Counted from the first letter of the stretch, positions 16,577-24,956 are shown. The stretch: 64,000 bases of DNA from JBQCHF01 sp051954955 (GCA_051954955.1 JBQCHF010000072.1:1-64000); one strand, 5' to 3'. Numbers and translations are program-made. Notes: generated by a model not told the origin, from the letters alone.

Positions 16577-16916
16577 ATGAGCGAGCACGAGCTGGGCCGG
16601 GACGACGTCAAGGCGGCGCTGGCCGCACGCCGGGAGCTCGGGCCGGACTACGACGACGCCGTCGCCGACGCGCTGGGGGCCCCGGGTGGAGGCGGCGCTC
16701 GAGGCCCGCGGCAAGTCCCTGTCCAAGGCCGGCAAGGAGGCCAAGGCGAGCCAGGAGCGCGCCCTCGGGGTGGCGCTGGGCAGCCTCGGCATCGGCGTCC
16801 CGCTCACCGCCATCGCCGGGGGCATCACCGGCCTGCCCGGCATCGTCACCGCCTGGGCGGGCATCGCCGTCGTCAACGTCGCCTACGCGTGGGGTCAGTG
16901 CCAGCACCGTCACTGA
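16577..16916 (+). pseudogene. small actinobacterial membrane protein gene with an apparent frameshift
   Basis: ATG 16577 (GGAGCGGGG upstream) opens MSEHELGRDDVKAALAARRE, the start of a common actinobacterial small membrane protein. The frame shifts near 16680-16690, where the run GGGGCCCCGGG occurs. Reading one C fewer gives DALGARVEAALEARGKSLS and continues in the +1 frame through two hydrophobic stretches (ALGVALGSLGIGVPLTAIAGG; VTAWAGIAVVNVAYAWG) to TGA 16914-16916. Either a genuine frameshift or a homopolymer sequencing error explains this. Function is unknown. It is divergent from flhA and convergent with flhB. Confidence 0.6.
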
Positions 16917-16948
16917 CGCCACTCCCAGCCCGTCGGTCGGCCCTGCCC

Positions 16949-18058
16949 TCAGCGGCGGGCGAGCGTCCGCTCGGGCGGGAGCCGGTGGGTGCCCGAGGCC
17001 ACCCCGCGGGCCTTGAGCGACATGATGAAGGCGAGCACGCGGGCGACGGCGGCGTAGAGGTCGGCGGGGATCTCGTCGCCGAGGTCGCAGGCGCGGTGCA
17101 GGGCGCGGGCCAGCGGCACGTCCTGCACCAGGGGCACCCGGTGCTCGGCGGCCCGTTCGCGGATCTTCGCGGCCACGGTCCCGGCCCCCTTGGCCACCAC
17201 CCGCGGGGCGCCCTTGGACGGGTCGTACCGCAGGGCCACCGCCACGTGGGTCGGGTTGACCAGGACGACGTCGGCCGTGGCGACGTCGGACATCATCCGG
17301 TTGCGGCTCATGGCCAGCTGCCGGGAGCGGATCTGGCCCTTGACGTGCGGGTCGCCCTCGGACTGGCGGGCCTCCTCCTTGATCTCCTGCTTGGTCATCC
17401 GCAGCTGCTTGTCCAGCCGACGGCGCTGATAGGCGTAGTCGGCCGCGCCCATCACCAGGCCGGCCAGCGCGACGTCGCGGACCAGGCGGAGCACCGCGTC
17501 GCCGGCGGTGGCCAGCACCGAGGACAGCGGCAGCGGGCCGGTGCCGACCAGCTGGGGCACCAGGTCGCGGCAGGTGCGGTAGACCAGGAAGGCGATCACG
17601 GTGCTCTTCGCGACGGCCTTCACCGCCTCCCACATCGCGTGCGGGCCGGCCATCCGCTTGATGCCGTTCACCGGGTTCAGGTTCTTCAGCTGGGGTTTGA
17701 GGTTCTTGGTCGCCACGTGCACGCCACCCTGCGCCGCGCCGATCGCGAACGCGGTCACGGCCAGGGCGAGGCCCAGCGGCAGGATGCCCCACACCAGGGC
17801 GCGGGCCCCGGCCGCGCCCACTGAGGCCAGCGAGGACACCTCCGGGTCCGCGACCGCCTGCGGCCAGCGGCCCACCAACGCCACCAGCTCCTGGCCCGCG
17901 TGGCTGAAGCCGATCTTGGCCACCACCGACGCGACGAGCACCAGCGTCCAGGCCCCCAGGTCCTGGGTGCGGGCGACCCGCCCCTCCTTGCGCGCCTCCT
18001 TCAGGCGCTTGGGAGTGGGCTTCTCGGTCTTCTCACCGCCGCCACCGCCGCCGCTCAC
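16949..18058 (-). CDS. flhB: FlhB, export gate protein and substrate-specificity switch
   Basis: A 369-residue protein. It starts with the typical EKTEKPTPKRLKEARKEGRVAR and has four membrane helices. The autocleavage site NPTH appears in VVLVNPTHVAVALRYDP near residue 275, so the Asn-Pro cleavage needed for the switch from rod/hook to filament export should occur. It is the last gene of the fliM-N-O-P-Q-R-flhB unit. No convincing terminator stem is visible in the 32 bases before the convergent small gene. Confidence 0.96.
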   Translation of the reverse strand: MSGGGGGGEKTEKPTPKRLKEARKEGRVARTQDLGAWTLVLVASVVAKIGFSHAGQELVALVGRWPQAVADPEVSSLASVGAAGARALVWGILPLGLALAVTAFAIGAAQGGVHVATKNLKPQLKNLNPVNGIKRMAGPHAMWEAVKAVAKSTVIAFLVYRTCRDLVPQLVGTGPLPLSSVLATAGDAVLRLVRDVALAGLVMGAADYAYQRRRLDKQLRMTKQEIKEEARQSEGDPHVKGQIRSRQLAMSRNRMMSDVATADVVLVNPTHVAVALRYDPSKGAPRVVAKGAGTVAAKIRERAAEHRVPLVQDVPLARALHRACDLGDEIPADLYAAVARVLAFIMSLKARGVASGTHRLPPERTLARR

Positions 18059-18075
18059 CGCTCACCTCCCACGGC

Positions 18076-18840
18076 TCAGCCACCGCCCAGCGCGGCCGCG
18101 GCCCGGGTGGCGGTGTCGACCAGGTCGGTGACCACGCCGGGCAGCAGCGGGAAGGTGAGGCCGACCAGCAGCAGGGTGAGGCCGATCTTCACCGGGAAGC
18201 CGATGGAGAGGGCGTTGAGCGAGGGCGCCACCCGGGTGAGCAGGCCCAGGCCGAGGTCGGCGATGAAGAGCACGGCCACCAGGGGGGCGGCGATCTGCAG
18301 CGCCGACACGAAGAAGTGACCCAGGCCGGTCGTCAGCACGGTGCCGAGCCGACCCAGGTCGATGCCGCCGTCCAGCGGGATCGCGTCGTAGGAGGACAGG
18401 AAGCCGCGGACCACCAGCAGGTGCCCGCCGGTGGCGAACAGCAGCACGGTGGCCAGCATCTGGTGCAGCCGGCCGAACACCGACGACTGGGCCAGCGACA
18501 GCGGGTCGTAGGCCGCAGCGAGGGTGAAGCCGCCGAACAGGTCGATCAGGTCGCCGGCCGCCTGCACCGCGGCGAAGACCAGGTAGGTGATGAATCCGAG
18601 CGCGGTGCCGACGACCACCTGCACCACCACCGCCCCGGCGAACGCGCCGAGGTCCAGGCTCGGGACCTGCCCGGCCAGCCGCGGCACCACCGGTAGCGCG
18701 AGCGCCGCCGCCATCGCCCCCTTGGCCGCGCCGGGGATCGCCCGGGTGCTGAACGGCGGGCAGATGACCAGCCAGGCCGCGGTGCGCACCGTCGCCAGCA
18801 GCAGGGCGACGAGCGAGCCGGTGGCCAGCTCGAGGTTCAT
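18076..18840 (-). CDS. fliR: FliR, export gate membrane protein
   Basis: A 254-residue, six-helix membrane protein of the flagellar secretion gate. Recognisable segments are AAWLVICPPFSTRAIPGAAKG near the N-terminus and FVSALQIAAPLVAVLFIADLGLGLLTRVAP, where the ALQIAAPL pattern is characteristic. ATG 18840 (MNLELATGS) lies 4 bases past the fliQ stop; an upstream start at 18855 would overlap fliQ. FlhB follows after 17 bases. Confidence 0.94.
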   Translation of the reverse strand: MNLELATGSLVALLLATVRTAAWLVICPPFSTRAIPGAAKGAMAAALALPVVPRLAGQVPSLDLGAFAGAVVVQVVVGTALGFITYLVFAAVQAAGDLIDLFGGFTLAAAYDPLSLAQSSVFGRLHQMLATVLLFATGGHLLVVRGFLSSYDAIPLDGGIDLGRLGTVLTTGLGHFFVSALQIAAPLVAVLFIADLGLGLLTRVAPSLNALSIGFPVKIGLTLLLVGLTFPLLPGVVTDLVDTATRAAAALGGG

Positions 18841-18844
18841 GTGC

Positions 18845-19120
18845 TCAGCCCGCACCGAGCAGCTTGGGCAGCTGCGTGAACAGGTCCTGGGTGAACGACA
18901 CCAGCGTGTGCAGCATCCAGTTGCCGGTGAGGAGGATCGCGAGCCCGACGGCGATCGCCTTGGGCACGAAGGAGAGCGTGACCTCCTGGATCTGCGTCAC
19001 CGACTGGAACAGCGAGATCCCGAAGCCCACCACGAGCGCGGTGAGCAGCATCGGGGCGCACAGCTTGGCCGCCACCAGCATGGCCTGCAGGCCGATCTGC
19101 AGGACGTCGCCGTCAGTCAT
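18845..19120 (-). CDS. fliQ: FliQ, export gate membrane protein
   Basis: A 91-residue protein with two membrane helices and the family pattern PMLLTALVVGFGISLFQSVTQIQE, then FVPKAIAVGLAILLTGNWML. Size is standard. FliQ assembles with FliP and FliR into the export pore. The gene lies between fliP (9 bases upstream) and fliR. Confidence 0.95.
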   Translation of the reverse strand: MTDGDVLQIGLQAMLVAAKLCAPMLLTALVVGFGISLFQSVTQIQEVTLSFVPKAIAVGLAILLTGNWMLHTLVSFTQDLFTQLPKLLGAG

Positions 19121-19129
19121 CTCGGCCCC

Positions 19130-20002
19130 CTACCGGTAGCTCTGCACGAGGGAGGTGACGACCAGACCCCAGCCGTCGACGAGCACGAAGAGCAGCAGCT
19201 TGAACGGCAGCGACACCATGACCGGCGGCAGCATCATCATGCCCAGCGACATCAGCGACGCCGAGACGACGATGTCGATGACCAGGAACGGCACGAAGAT
19301 GACGAAGCCGATGATGAACGCGGCCTTGAGCTCGCTGAGCATGAAGGCCGGGATGAGCGTGGTGAGCGGCACGTCGTCGCGGGTGGCCGGCAGGTCGCGG
19401 TCGGCCGCCTTGGTGATGAGCGCCAGCTCCTCCTTGCGGGTGTGATCCAGCATGAAGGTCTTGAGCGGCTTGGAGCCTGCGTCGAAGGCCTGCGACGCCG
19501 TCACCGTGCCCTTGAGGTAGGGCTGCACGCCCTGGCTGTTCACCTGCGCCAGAACCGGGCCCATGATGAACAGCGAGAGGAACATCGCCAGGCCCACGAG
19601 CACCTGGTTCGGCGGGGTGCCCTGCAGGCCCAGCGCGTTGCGGGTCAGCCCGAGCACCACCACGATCTTCGTGAAGCTGGTGGTCATGAGCAGCAGTGCC
19701 GGGGCCACCGAGAGCAGGGTGACCGCCAGGATCACCGCGACCGAGCTGCTCGGCTTGCCGTTCACGCCGTTGATGTCCACGGTGACGGTGCCACTGCCGG
19801 TGGGCGCGGCCGGCGACGTCGGCTGCACCGGCGCGGTCGGCGCGCCGGGCGCCGCGCCGACCTGCGAGGTCACCGACAGGTTGTAGGAGGAGGCGGTCGC
19901 CGCCTGCGCGGGCGACGCCAGGGCCGCCGTGGTCACCGCGACCCCGCCACCCAGGGACAGTGCGAGCACCGTGCCGGCGACCAGCCTGCGGGCGCGCGTC
20001 AT
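19130..20002 (-). CDS. fliP: FliP, export gate membrane protein with a signal peptide
   Basis: A 290-residue protein. ATG 20002 gives a cleavable signal peptide, MTRARRLVAGTVLALSLGGG ending near ASPAQA-AT. A Pro/Ala-rich stretch to residue ~75 is followed by the conserved membrane part: LLSVAPALLLMTTSFTKIVVV, TPPNQVLVGLAMFLS and FIIGFVIFVPFLVIDIVVSA. GTG 20038 is a possible alternative start but would bury the signal peptide. FliP forms the core of the export pore. Confidence 0.95.
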   Translation of the reverse strand: MTRARRLVAGTVLALSLGGGVAVTTAALASPAQAATASSYNLSVTSQVGAAPGAPTAPVQPTSPAAPTGSGTVTVDINGVNGKPSSSVAVILAVTLLSVAPALLLMTTSFTKIVVVLGLTRNALGLQGTPPNQVLVGLAMFLSLFIMGPVLAQVNSQGVQPYLKGTVTASQAFDAGSKPLKTFMLDHTRKEELALITKAADRDLPATRDDVPLTTLIPAFMLSELKAAFIIGFVIFVPFLVIDIVVSASLMSLGMMMLPPVMVSLPFKLLLFVLVDGWGLVVTSLVQSYR

Positions 20003-20040
20003 CGAGGCCGGGCGCTCGCTCCGGCCGGGGGACCCCACGA

Positions 20041-20487
20041 TCAGCCCTTCCGCACGCTGCGCTCGCGCAGCACCTCGACGGCCTGCCGCCACGTGCCGGG
20101 CGAGAGGACCGAGCCGGCCAGCGGTCCGCTGGTGGCGCCGGCCGCGGCCGGCGAGGCCACGCCGGCGCTCCCGGCGGACAGCTCCACCACCGGCTCGCGG
20201 CGCTCCACCGGGGCCGGTCGAGCCGTGGCCGCCTCCACCGCGAGCGGGTCGGCCGCGCCCAGCAGGCTCACCGAGTGCTCGGTCACCCCGAGCACCAGGA
20301 CGTCGCCGGCGACCTTGACCACCGCGACCGAGGAGCCCTTGCCCAGCGGTGCCCGGCTGACCACCTCGACGACGCCGGCGGACCGGCCGGCGCCCCGCGA
20401 CTGCAGCACCCGGGCCGCCACCCACATCACGCCGAGGACGGCGATCAGGGACAGCGTGACCCGGATGGCCAGGGCGGCCCCGTTCAC
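20041..20487 (-). CDS. fliO: FliO, export apparatus assembly factor
   Basis: A 148-residue protein. One N-terminal membrane helix (LAIRVTLSLIAVLGVMWVAARVLQ) is followed by the FliO beta domain (VEVVSRAPLGKGSSVAVVKVAGDVLVLGVTEHSVSLL, anchored by PLG-G and LVLGV) and a low-complexity tail. It helps assemble the FliP-FliR complex. Its ATG overlaps the fliN stop (ATGA). Confidence 0.9.
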   Translation of the reverse strand: MNGAALAIRVTLSLIAVLGVMWVAARVLQSRGAGRSAGVVEVVSRAPLGKGSSVAVVKVAGDVLVLGVTEHSVSLLGAADPLAVEAATARPAPVERREPVVELSAGSAGVASPAAAGATSGPLAGSVLSPGTWRQAVEVLRERSVRKG

Positions 20488-21257
20488 GCGGCCCCCGCCA
20501 CGCCGGCGGCGCCGTTGGCGTTCGGGCCGACGATCTCGGTGATCCGGATACCGAAGTCCTCGTCCACCACGACGACCTCGCCGCGGGCGATCAGCGTGCC
20601 GTTCACCAGCAGGTCGGCGGGGCTACCGGCGGCCCGGTCCAGCTCCACCACCGCGCCGGGCGAGAGCGAGAGCAGCTCGCGGACGGTCATCCGGGTGCGG
20701 CCGAGCTCGACCGTCACCTCCATCTCGACGTCGCGCAGCAGCTCCAGGCCGTTGGCCCGCATCTGCGCGGGCACGGTCGGGCCGGCGGCCACCGCGGCCG
20801 AGGTCGCCGCGATGACGACGGTGGCGACCACCGACGCGTCGTCGGAGACGAGCGGCGCCAGGTGCGCGCCCGGCTCGCCGAGCACGCTCTCCAGGGCCAC
20901 CTCGAGCGGCAGCTCGGCGGCGCGCTCCACGCTGGTGCCCAGCGCCGCGGCCGCGGCGTCCAGGGCCGGCTGCACGGCGGCGGCCACGTCCAGCTCGCCC
21001 AGCGGGCTGGAGCGCAGCGCCTCCACCAGGTCGGCAGCGACGACGACCACCAGCTGCCCTTCCACCGGGCTGCCGGGGGCGACCCCGAGCCGGGCGACCA
21101 CGGCCGCCCCGGGAGTCTCGGGCAGGGGCACCTCGGCGTCGACGGCCACCGGGGCGACGTCGGCGGCGGTGAGCGCCACCGGCACCGGCAGGGCCGCGGC
21201 CAGGGCGGCCACCGCGGGCCGCAGGTCGGGGACGACGGGCTTGGCGAGCTGGCTCAT
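20484..21257 (-). CDS. fliN: FliN-type switch protein with a long N-terminal domain
   Basis: A 257-residue protein. The last ~85 residues are a SpoA/FliN domain (LLRDVEMEVTVELGRTRMTV, LSPGAVVELDRAAGSPADLLVNG, ARGEVVVVDEDFGIRITEIV). The first ~160 residues form an extra Ala/Val-rich module, reminiscent of CheC-fused FliY but without an obvious CheC phosphatase motif. FliN sits in the C-ring and sets rotation direction. ATG 21257 overlaps the fliM stop. Residues SDDASV encode one imperfect Ser-Asp palindrome. Confidence 0.9.
   Translation of the reverse strand: MSQLAKPVVPDLRPAVAALAAALPVPVALTAADVAPVAVDAEVPLPETPGAAVVARLGVAPGSPVEGQLVVVVAADLVEALRSSPLGELDVAAAVQPALDAAAAALGTSVERAAELPLEVALESVLGEPGAHLAPLVSDDASVVATVVIAATSAAVAAGPTVPAQMRANGLELLRDVEMEVTVELGRTRMTVRELLSLSPGAVVELDRAAGSPADLLVNGTLIARGEVVVVDEDFGIRITEIVGPNANGAAGVAGAA
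20829..20847. repeat. intragenic inverted repeat CaCCGAC-N5-GTCGGAG (near-perfect)
   Basis: CACCGAC (20829-20835), GCGTC, GTCGGAG (20841-20847); one arm mismatch. It lies in fliN and encodes Ser-Asp-Asp-Ala-Ser-Val between the N-terminal module and the SpoA domain. Confidence 0.65.
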
Positions 21258-22231
21258 GACTGGCTCTCTCCCAGGGGTTCGTCGACGACCAGGCAGGCGA
21301 GCCGCTTGCCCTTGGCTCCGGCCACGGCGTGGGCGAAGGTGACGTCGGCCGCGGTGACGGCGAGGGGTGCGGAGACGGGGTGGTCCAGGCCGATGACGTC
21401 GCCGACGGCGAGCCCGACCAGGGCCTGCGGGGTGAGCGGGGTGGCGCGGAAGCGGACCGCGACGTCCACCGGGACCTCCTGCAGCCGCTCGGCGACCGCG
21501 CGCCCGGCGGCGGCGCGGGCAGCCCGCTCGCGCTCGCTGGTGACGCCGTGGCCGAGGGCGATCTCCAGCAGCGGGAACACGCCGTTGAAGGGCAGGCACA
21601 CGGTGGCGACGCACTCGTCGCGGCCCACGTGCAGGTCGAAGCTGGCCACGATGACGACGTCGGCGGCGGAGGCGGCCTGAGCGAACTGTGGGTTGTACTC
21701 GATGCTGGTGACCTCGGGCTGCACCCGGGTGACCGGCTCGAAGGCGTAGCGCAGCTCGCCCAGCACCCGGAGCACCAGGCTCTTGAGCAGCGTCGACTCG
21801 ATGTCCGAGAGCGGCCGGGTCGGCTGGTCCGGCGCCCCCGGGCCGCCGAGCATGTGGTCCACGCTCGTCATCGCGCTGGACACCGAGAACTCCAGCACGC
21901 CCGCGCCGACGATCGGCTCGAGGGAGAGGATGTGCATCAGCGTGGGGTTGGACAGCGTGCCGACGTACTCGTCGTAGGTCTGCTGCTCGATACTGACCAG
22001 CGACACCTGGGCCAGCGCGCGCAGGCTCGTCGTGAGCACGGTGGTCCACTGCCGGGCGAACGTCTCGAAGACGATCTGCAGGGCGCGGACATGCTCGCGC
22101 GAGAGCTTGGTCGGGCGACGGAAGTCGTACGGCTGAGGACCGTTGCCGCGCGAGCGCCGCCCGACGCGATGACGGGAGGCGCGCGCGGACCCGTCCGGGG
22201 TGGCGGCAGCGGCCGGCGCGTCGATGCTCAC
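21254..22231 (-). CDS. fliM: FliM, flagellar switch protein
   Basis: A 325-residue protein. YDFRRPTKLSREHVRALQIVFETFARQW marks the FliM middle-domain start (anchored by DFRRP), SLEPIVGAGVLEFSVSSAMTSVDHMLGG follows, and a SpoA domain closes the chain. The N-terminal ~40 residues are Ala/Arg-rich and lack the usual LSQxEIDALL motif that binds CheY-P. The start is GTG 22231. An upstream GTG at 22249 falls inside the -10 element of a FliA-type promoter, so the transcript probably begins 1-4 bases before 22231. Confidence 0.93.
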   Translation of the reverse strand: MSIDAPAAAATPDGSARASRHRVGRRSRGNGPQPYDFRRPTKLSREHVRALQIVFETFARQWTTVLTTSLRALAQVSLVSIEQQTYDEYVGTLSNPTLMHILSLEPIVGAGVLEFSVSSAMTSVDHMLGGPGAPDQPTRPLSDIESTLLKSLVLRVLGELRYAFEPVTRVQPEVTSIEYNPQFAQAASAADVVIVASFDLHVGRDECVATVCLPFNGVFPLLEIALGHGVTSERERAARAAAGRAVAERLQEVPVDVAVRFRATPLTPQALVGLAVGDVIGLDHPVSAPLAVTAADVTFAHAVAGAKGKRLACLVVDEPLGESQS

Positions 22232-22239
22232 GACGCACC

Positions 22240-22266
22240 GGATCGGCACTACGGCGGACCGGATGA
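22240..22266 (-). promoter_or_regulatory. FliA-type promoter for the fliM unit
   Basis: Minus strand: TCAT, 15 bases, GCCGATCC. The -10 ends only 8 bases before GTG 22231, which implies a leaderless or nearly leaderless fliM message. No ribosome-binding site is visible, which fits. Confidence 0.65.
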
Positions 22267-22357
22267 GGAAAAGGGGCGGACCGGGCCGCCTGCTGGCCCG
22301 TCCGTGACGGTGGGTGACGGCGGAGGGAGCGAGCCCCCCGCCCCGCTCACCGCAGGG

Positions 22358-22804
22358 TCACTGGGTGACGAACTGGGTGAAGTACACCCCCATCACGTCG
22401 CCCTCGTAGGCCTTGTCGACCTGCTCGCCGAGCTGCTGCTTGAGCTTCTCCCGTGCCGTGGCGCTGCCCAGCTCAGCCACCTTACGGCCGCTGAACAGGT
22501 CGATGGCGAGGTCGAGGGCATGGCTGCCGTCGGGCGCCTCCTTGGCGGCCTTGGTCGCCTGCAGGGCCAGCCCGAGCTTGAGGTAGTGGCCGTCGGCGAG
22601 GTTGAGGGTGATCGGGTCCAGCGCGATGACCGCGCCGGGCACGGGCTTCGCCGGCCCGGACGGCTTGAGGAAGAAGAAGTAGCCGGCGCCCAGCACCGCG
22701 ACGAGCAGCACCGCGATGACGAGCAGCTTCTTCTTGCCGCCCTTCTTCGTCTCCTCGGCACCCTCCTCGGGGGCTTCGGTCTTCTCCTTGGTGGCAGTGG
22801 CCAT
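22358..22804 (-). CDS. fliL: FliL, stator-associated membrane protein
   Basis: A 148-residue protein. A charged cytoplasmic start (KEKTEAPEEGAEETKKGGKKK) precedes one membrane helix (LLVIAVLLVAVLGAGYFFFL) and the periplasm-facing FliL domain (ALDPITLNLADGHYLKLGLALQ; LGEQVDKAYEGDVMGVYFTQFVTQ). FliL surrounds and supports the MotAB stator. It follows motB after 15 bases and ends the flbD-motA-motB-fliL unit. The 108-base gap to fliM carries the fliM promoter. Confidence 0.94.
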   Translation of the reverse strand: MATATKEKTEAPEEGAEETKKGGKKKLLVIAVLLVAVLGAGYFFFLKPSGPAKPVPGAVIALDPITLNLADGHYLKLGLALQATKAAKEAPDGSHALDLAIDLFSGRKVAELGSATAREKLKQQLGEQVDKAYEGDVMGVYFTQFVTQ

Positions 22805-22819
22805 GACGACCTCCTCTCG

Positions 22820-23722
22820 TCAGCCGGCGGCCGACGTCGGCGCGATCTTGGGAAGCAGCGCCCGGTCCTCGGGCGGCAGCGTGGACAGGACGGTGATCTC
22901 GACCCGGCGGTTGACCCGGTTGGCGACCTCGCCAGTGCCGGGGATGAGCGGGCGCTGGTCGGCGTAGCCGGTGGCGGAGAGCCGGTGCGCCGCCACGCCG
23001 TCGACGATGAGGGTGCGGACCACGGTGACGGCTCGGGCCGAGCTGAGCTCCCACTCGGTGGGGAAGTACTTGGGCTTCACGGGCACCAGGTTGGTGTGGC
23101 CGTCGACCGCGATGTCGTTGGGCAGCTTGGTCAGCACCGGCGAGACCACCGCGAGCACCTTCGCGCCCAGGGGCGAGAGCTCGGCGCGGTCGGCGGCGAA
23201 CACCACCTCGTCGGTGATGACGCTGACCACCAGGCCGCGCTCGTCGTAGCGGTACTCCGCGGTGTCCTTGAGCCCGGCCTTGGCCAGGGCCGCCTGCAGG
23301 TCCTTGCGGACCTGCTCGAGGTTCTTGACCTCCTGCTCGACCCGCTGGCGCTGCGCGTCGGCCTGCGCGCTCTTGTACTGGCTGACCGCCGCCGACTGCT
23401 TGGCGTCCCCCTGAGCCGGGTCCTTCGGCTGGGAGGCGGCGGCGCCGATCTCGAACGCGCCGGGAGCGATGGCGTCGGCGTTGATGGCGCTCTGGCCGCC
23501 GTCGTTGACGATGACCGGGGCGCCAAAGCCCTGGGCCAGGCCGTCCTTGAGCGCCTTGAACTTGTGCTGGTCCACCTGGCTGATCGCGAACAGCACGATG
23601 AACAGCACCATGAGCAGGGTGATCATGTCCGCGTAGGTGACCAGCCAGCGCTCGTGGTTCTCGTGCTCCTCCTCGTGACCCGCGCGCTTCTTGCGCGGGC
23701 GGGCGGCCGCGTGCGTGGCCAT
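22820..23722 (-). CDS. motB: MotB, stator protein with OmpA-like peptidoglycan-binding domain
   Basis: A 300-residue protein. The single helix WLVTYADMITLLMVLFIVLF carries the proton-binding Asp32. A plug and linker follow, including a predicted coiled coil at about 115-155. The OmpA/MotB domain is at about residues 165-290 (VVFAADRAELSPLGAKVL, DGHTNLVPV, SSARAVTVVRTLI, NRRVEITVL). It binds peptidoglycan and anchors the stator. ATG 23722 follows the motA stop directly. Confidence 0.96.
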   Translation of the reverse strand: MATHAAARPRKKRAGHEEEHENHERWLVTYADMITLLMVLFIVLFAISQVDQHKFKALKDGLAQGFGAPVIVNDGGQSAINADAIAPGAFEIGAAASQPKDPAQGDAKQSAAVSQYKSAQADAQRQRVEQEVKNLEQVRKDLQAALAKAGLKDTAEYRYDERGLVVSVITDEVVFAADRAELSPLGAKVLAVVSPVLTKLPNDIAVDGHTNLVPVKPKYFPTEWELSSARAVTVVRTLIVDGVAAHRLSATGYADQRPLIPGTGEVANRVNRRVEITVLSTLPPEDRALLPKIAPTSAAG

Positions 23723-23724
23723 GC

Positions 23725-24492
23725 TCAGGCCGCCTTCTTGGCCGGCTCGGCAGGGGGCAGCAGCGACCGGAGCTTCTGCGCCACCAGCCGCGGGTTGCTG
23801 CCGGCCTGGATCGCCATGATCCCCTCGATGACCAGCTCCATCGAGTGCGACTCGAGCTCGCTGATCCGCGCGATCCGCTTGCCCAGCGGGAGCCACATGA
23901 TGTTGGCGGTCATGACGCCCCACAGGGTGGCGACGAAGGCGCCGGCGATGAGGTGGCCGAGCTTGTCCGGCTCGCTGAGGTTCTCCAGCACGTGGACCAG
24001 GCCGAGGACGGTGCCGATGATGCCGATCGTGGGGGCGTAACCACCCATGTCGGCGAAGAACTTGGACGCGTTCTTGTCCACGCCCTTCTTCGCGCTCAGC
24101 TCGGCCTCGAGGATCTCGCGCAGCTCCTCGGGGTCGGTGCCGTCGATGGCCAGCTCGAGGCCGCGCTTGAGGAACGGGTCGGTCACGTCGCGGGCGGCGT
24201 CCTCCAGGGCCAGCAGGCCCTCACGGCGGGCGCGCTCGGCGAGGGAGACCACGGTGGCGACGATCTCGTCCGGCGGGGCCGGCTTGGCCATGACGAAGCG
24301 CTGCAGGCCCTTGAGGGTGCCCAGCGTGTCGGGCAGCGTGCTGCCGGCCATGGCGGCGCCGAAGGTGCCGAGGAAGACCAGGACGATCGGCGGGATCAGG
24401 ATGATGCCCATCGGGTTGCCGCCCTCGAGGATCATCGACCCGAAGATCCCCGCGAAGGCCATGCCGATGCCGGCGAGCGTTGCCGGATCCAC
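23725..24492 (-). CDS. motA: MotA, flagellar stator proton channel
   Basis: A 255-residue protein with four membrane helices. GIGMAFAGIFGSMILEGGNP and ILIPPIVLVFLGTFGAAMAG are at the N-terminus; GGYAPTIGIIGTVLGLVHVL and AFVATLWGVMTANIMWLPLG form the pore helices with the conserved Pro and Thr. The cytoplasmic loop contains the charged helix ERARREGLLALED that contacts FliG. It starts with GTG 24492, just past flbD. Confidence 0.96.
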   Translation of the reverse strand: MDPATLAGIGMAFAGIFGSMILEGGNPMGIILIPPIVLVFLGTFGAAMAGSTLPDTLGTLKGLQRFVMAKPAPPDEIVATVVSLAERARREGLLALEDAARDVTDPFLKRGLELAIDGTDPEELREILEAELSAKKGVDKNASKFFADMGGYAPTIGIIGTVLGLVHVLENLSEPDKLGHLIAGAFVATLWGVMTANIMWLPLGKRIARISELESHSMELVIEGIMAIQAGSNPRLVAQKLRSLLPPAEPAKKAA

Positions 24493-24495
24493 GGT

Positions 24496-24795
24496 TCAGC
24501 CCTCCCAGCGGTGGTGCAACGGCACCACGGTCGCGGCACTGTCCGGGGGTGGCGCTGCCGCGAGGTGCGGCGGCGGGGTCTCACCCGCCAGCTCCCGCTC
24601 GAGCAGGTAAGAGCGAGCCACGACCGAGGCGCGGAAGTCGCGCACCCGCTCCATGATCTCCTCGACCGGCTCCTGCACGACGTACTTGGTGCCGTCGACG
24701 AGCGTGACCACGGTGTCGGGGGTGCTCTCAGCGCGCTCCACCAGGTCCGGGTTCACGGCGAAAGCCGCCCCGTTCAGGCGCGTCAGAAGAATCAC
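24496..24795 (-). CDS. flbD: FlbD-family flagellar protein
   Basis: A 99-residue protein beginning (M)ILLTRLNGAAFAVNPDLVERAESTPDTVVTLVDGTKYVV, anchored by TRLNG, NPDL and LVDGTKY. This is the family signature, and its function in Gram-positives is poorly defined. The start is GTG 24795, chosen by the conserved ILLTRLNG beginning; the frame extends upstream without similarity. A C-terminal Pro/Ala tail of ~25 residues is extra. It heads the motAB-fliL unit, with a FliA-type promoter 57 bases upstream. Confidence 0.9.
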   Translation of the reverse strand: MILLTRLNGAAFAVNPDLVERAESTPDTVVTLVDGTKYVVQEPVEEIMERVRDFRASVVARSYLLERELAGETPPPHLAAAPPPDSAATVVPLHHRWEG

Positions 24796-24851
24796 GTCAA
24801 TCCGTCCCTGGATCGATTCGTCGAGGCCGATCCGTCGGCCCTGTACACCGA

Positions 24852-24878
24852 CGATCGGTAGGAGGAGGCCCTGACTGA
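24852..24878 (-). promoter_or_regulatory. FliA-type promoter for flbD-motA-motB-fliL
   Basis: Minus strand: TCAG, 15 bases, ACCGATCG; one core mismatch (A for G). Spacing is the same as at the other motility promoters. Confidence 0.58.
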
Positions 24879-24956
24879 GCAACTGGGGCCGGTCCCGGCC
24901 CCTCGTCACCCGTTCGGGTGTGCAGGCCGCGTCGCCGCGACGTCGATGCGGCGGAA

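Noticed and set aside
13290..16580. Very long open frame on the plus strand across flhA and the FlhF-like gene
   Set aside because: It is antisense to well supported genes and consists of Arg/Ala/Gly/His-rich low complexity with no family pattern, the usual shadow in very GC-rich coding DNA.
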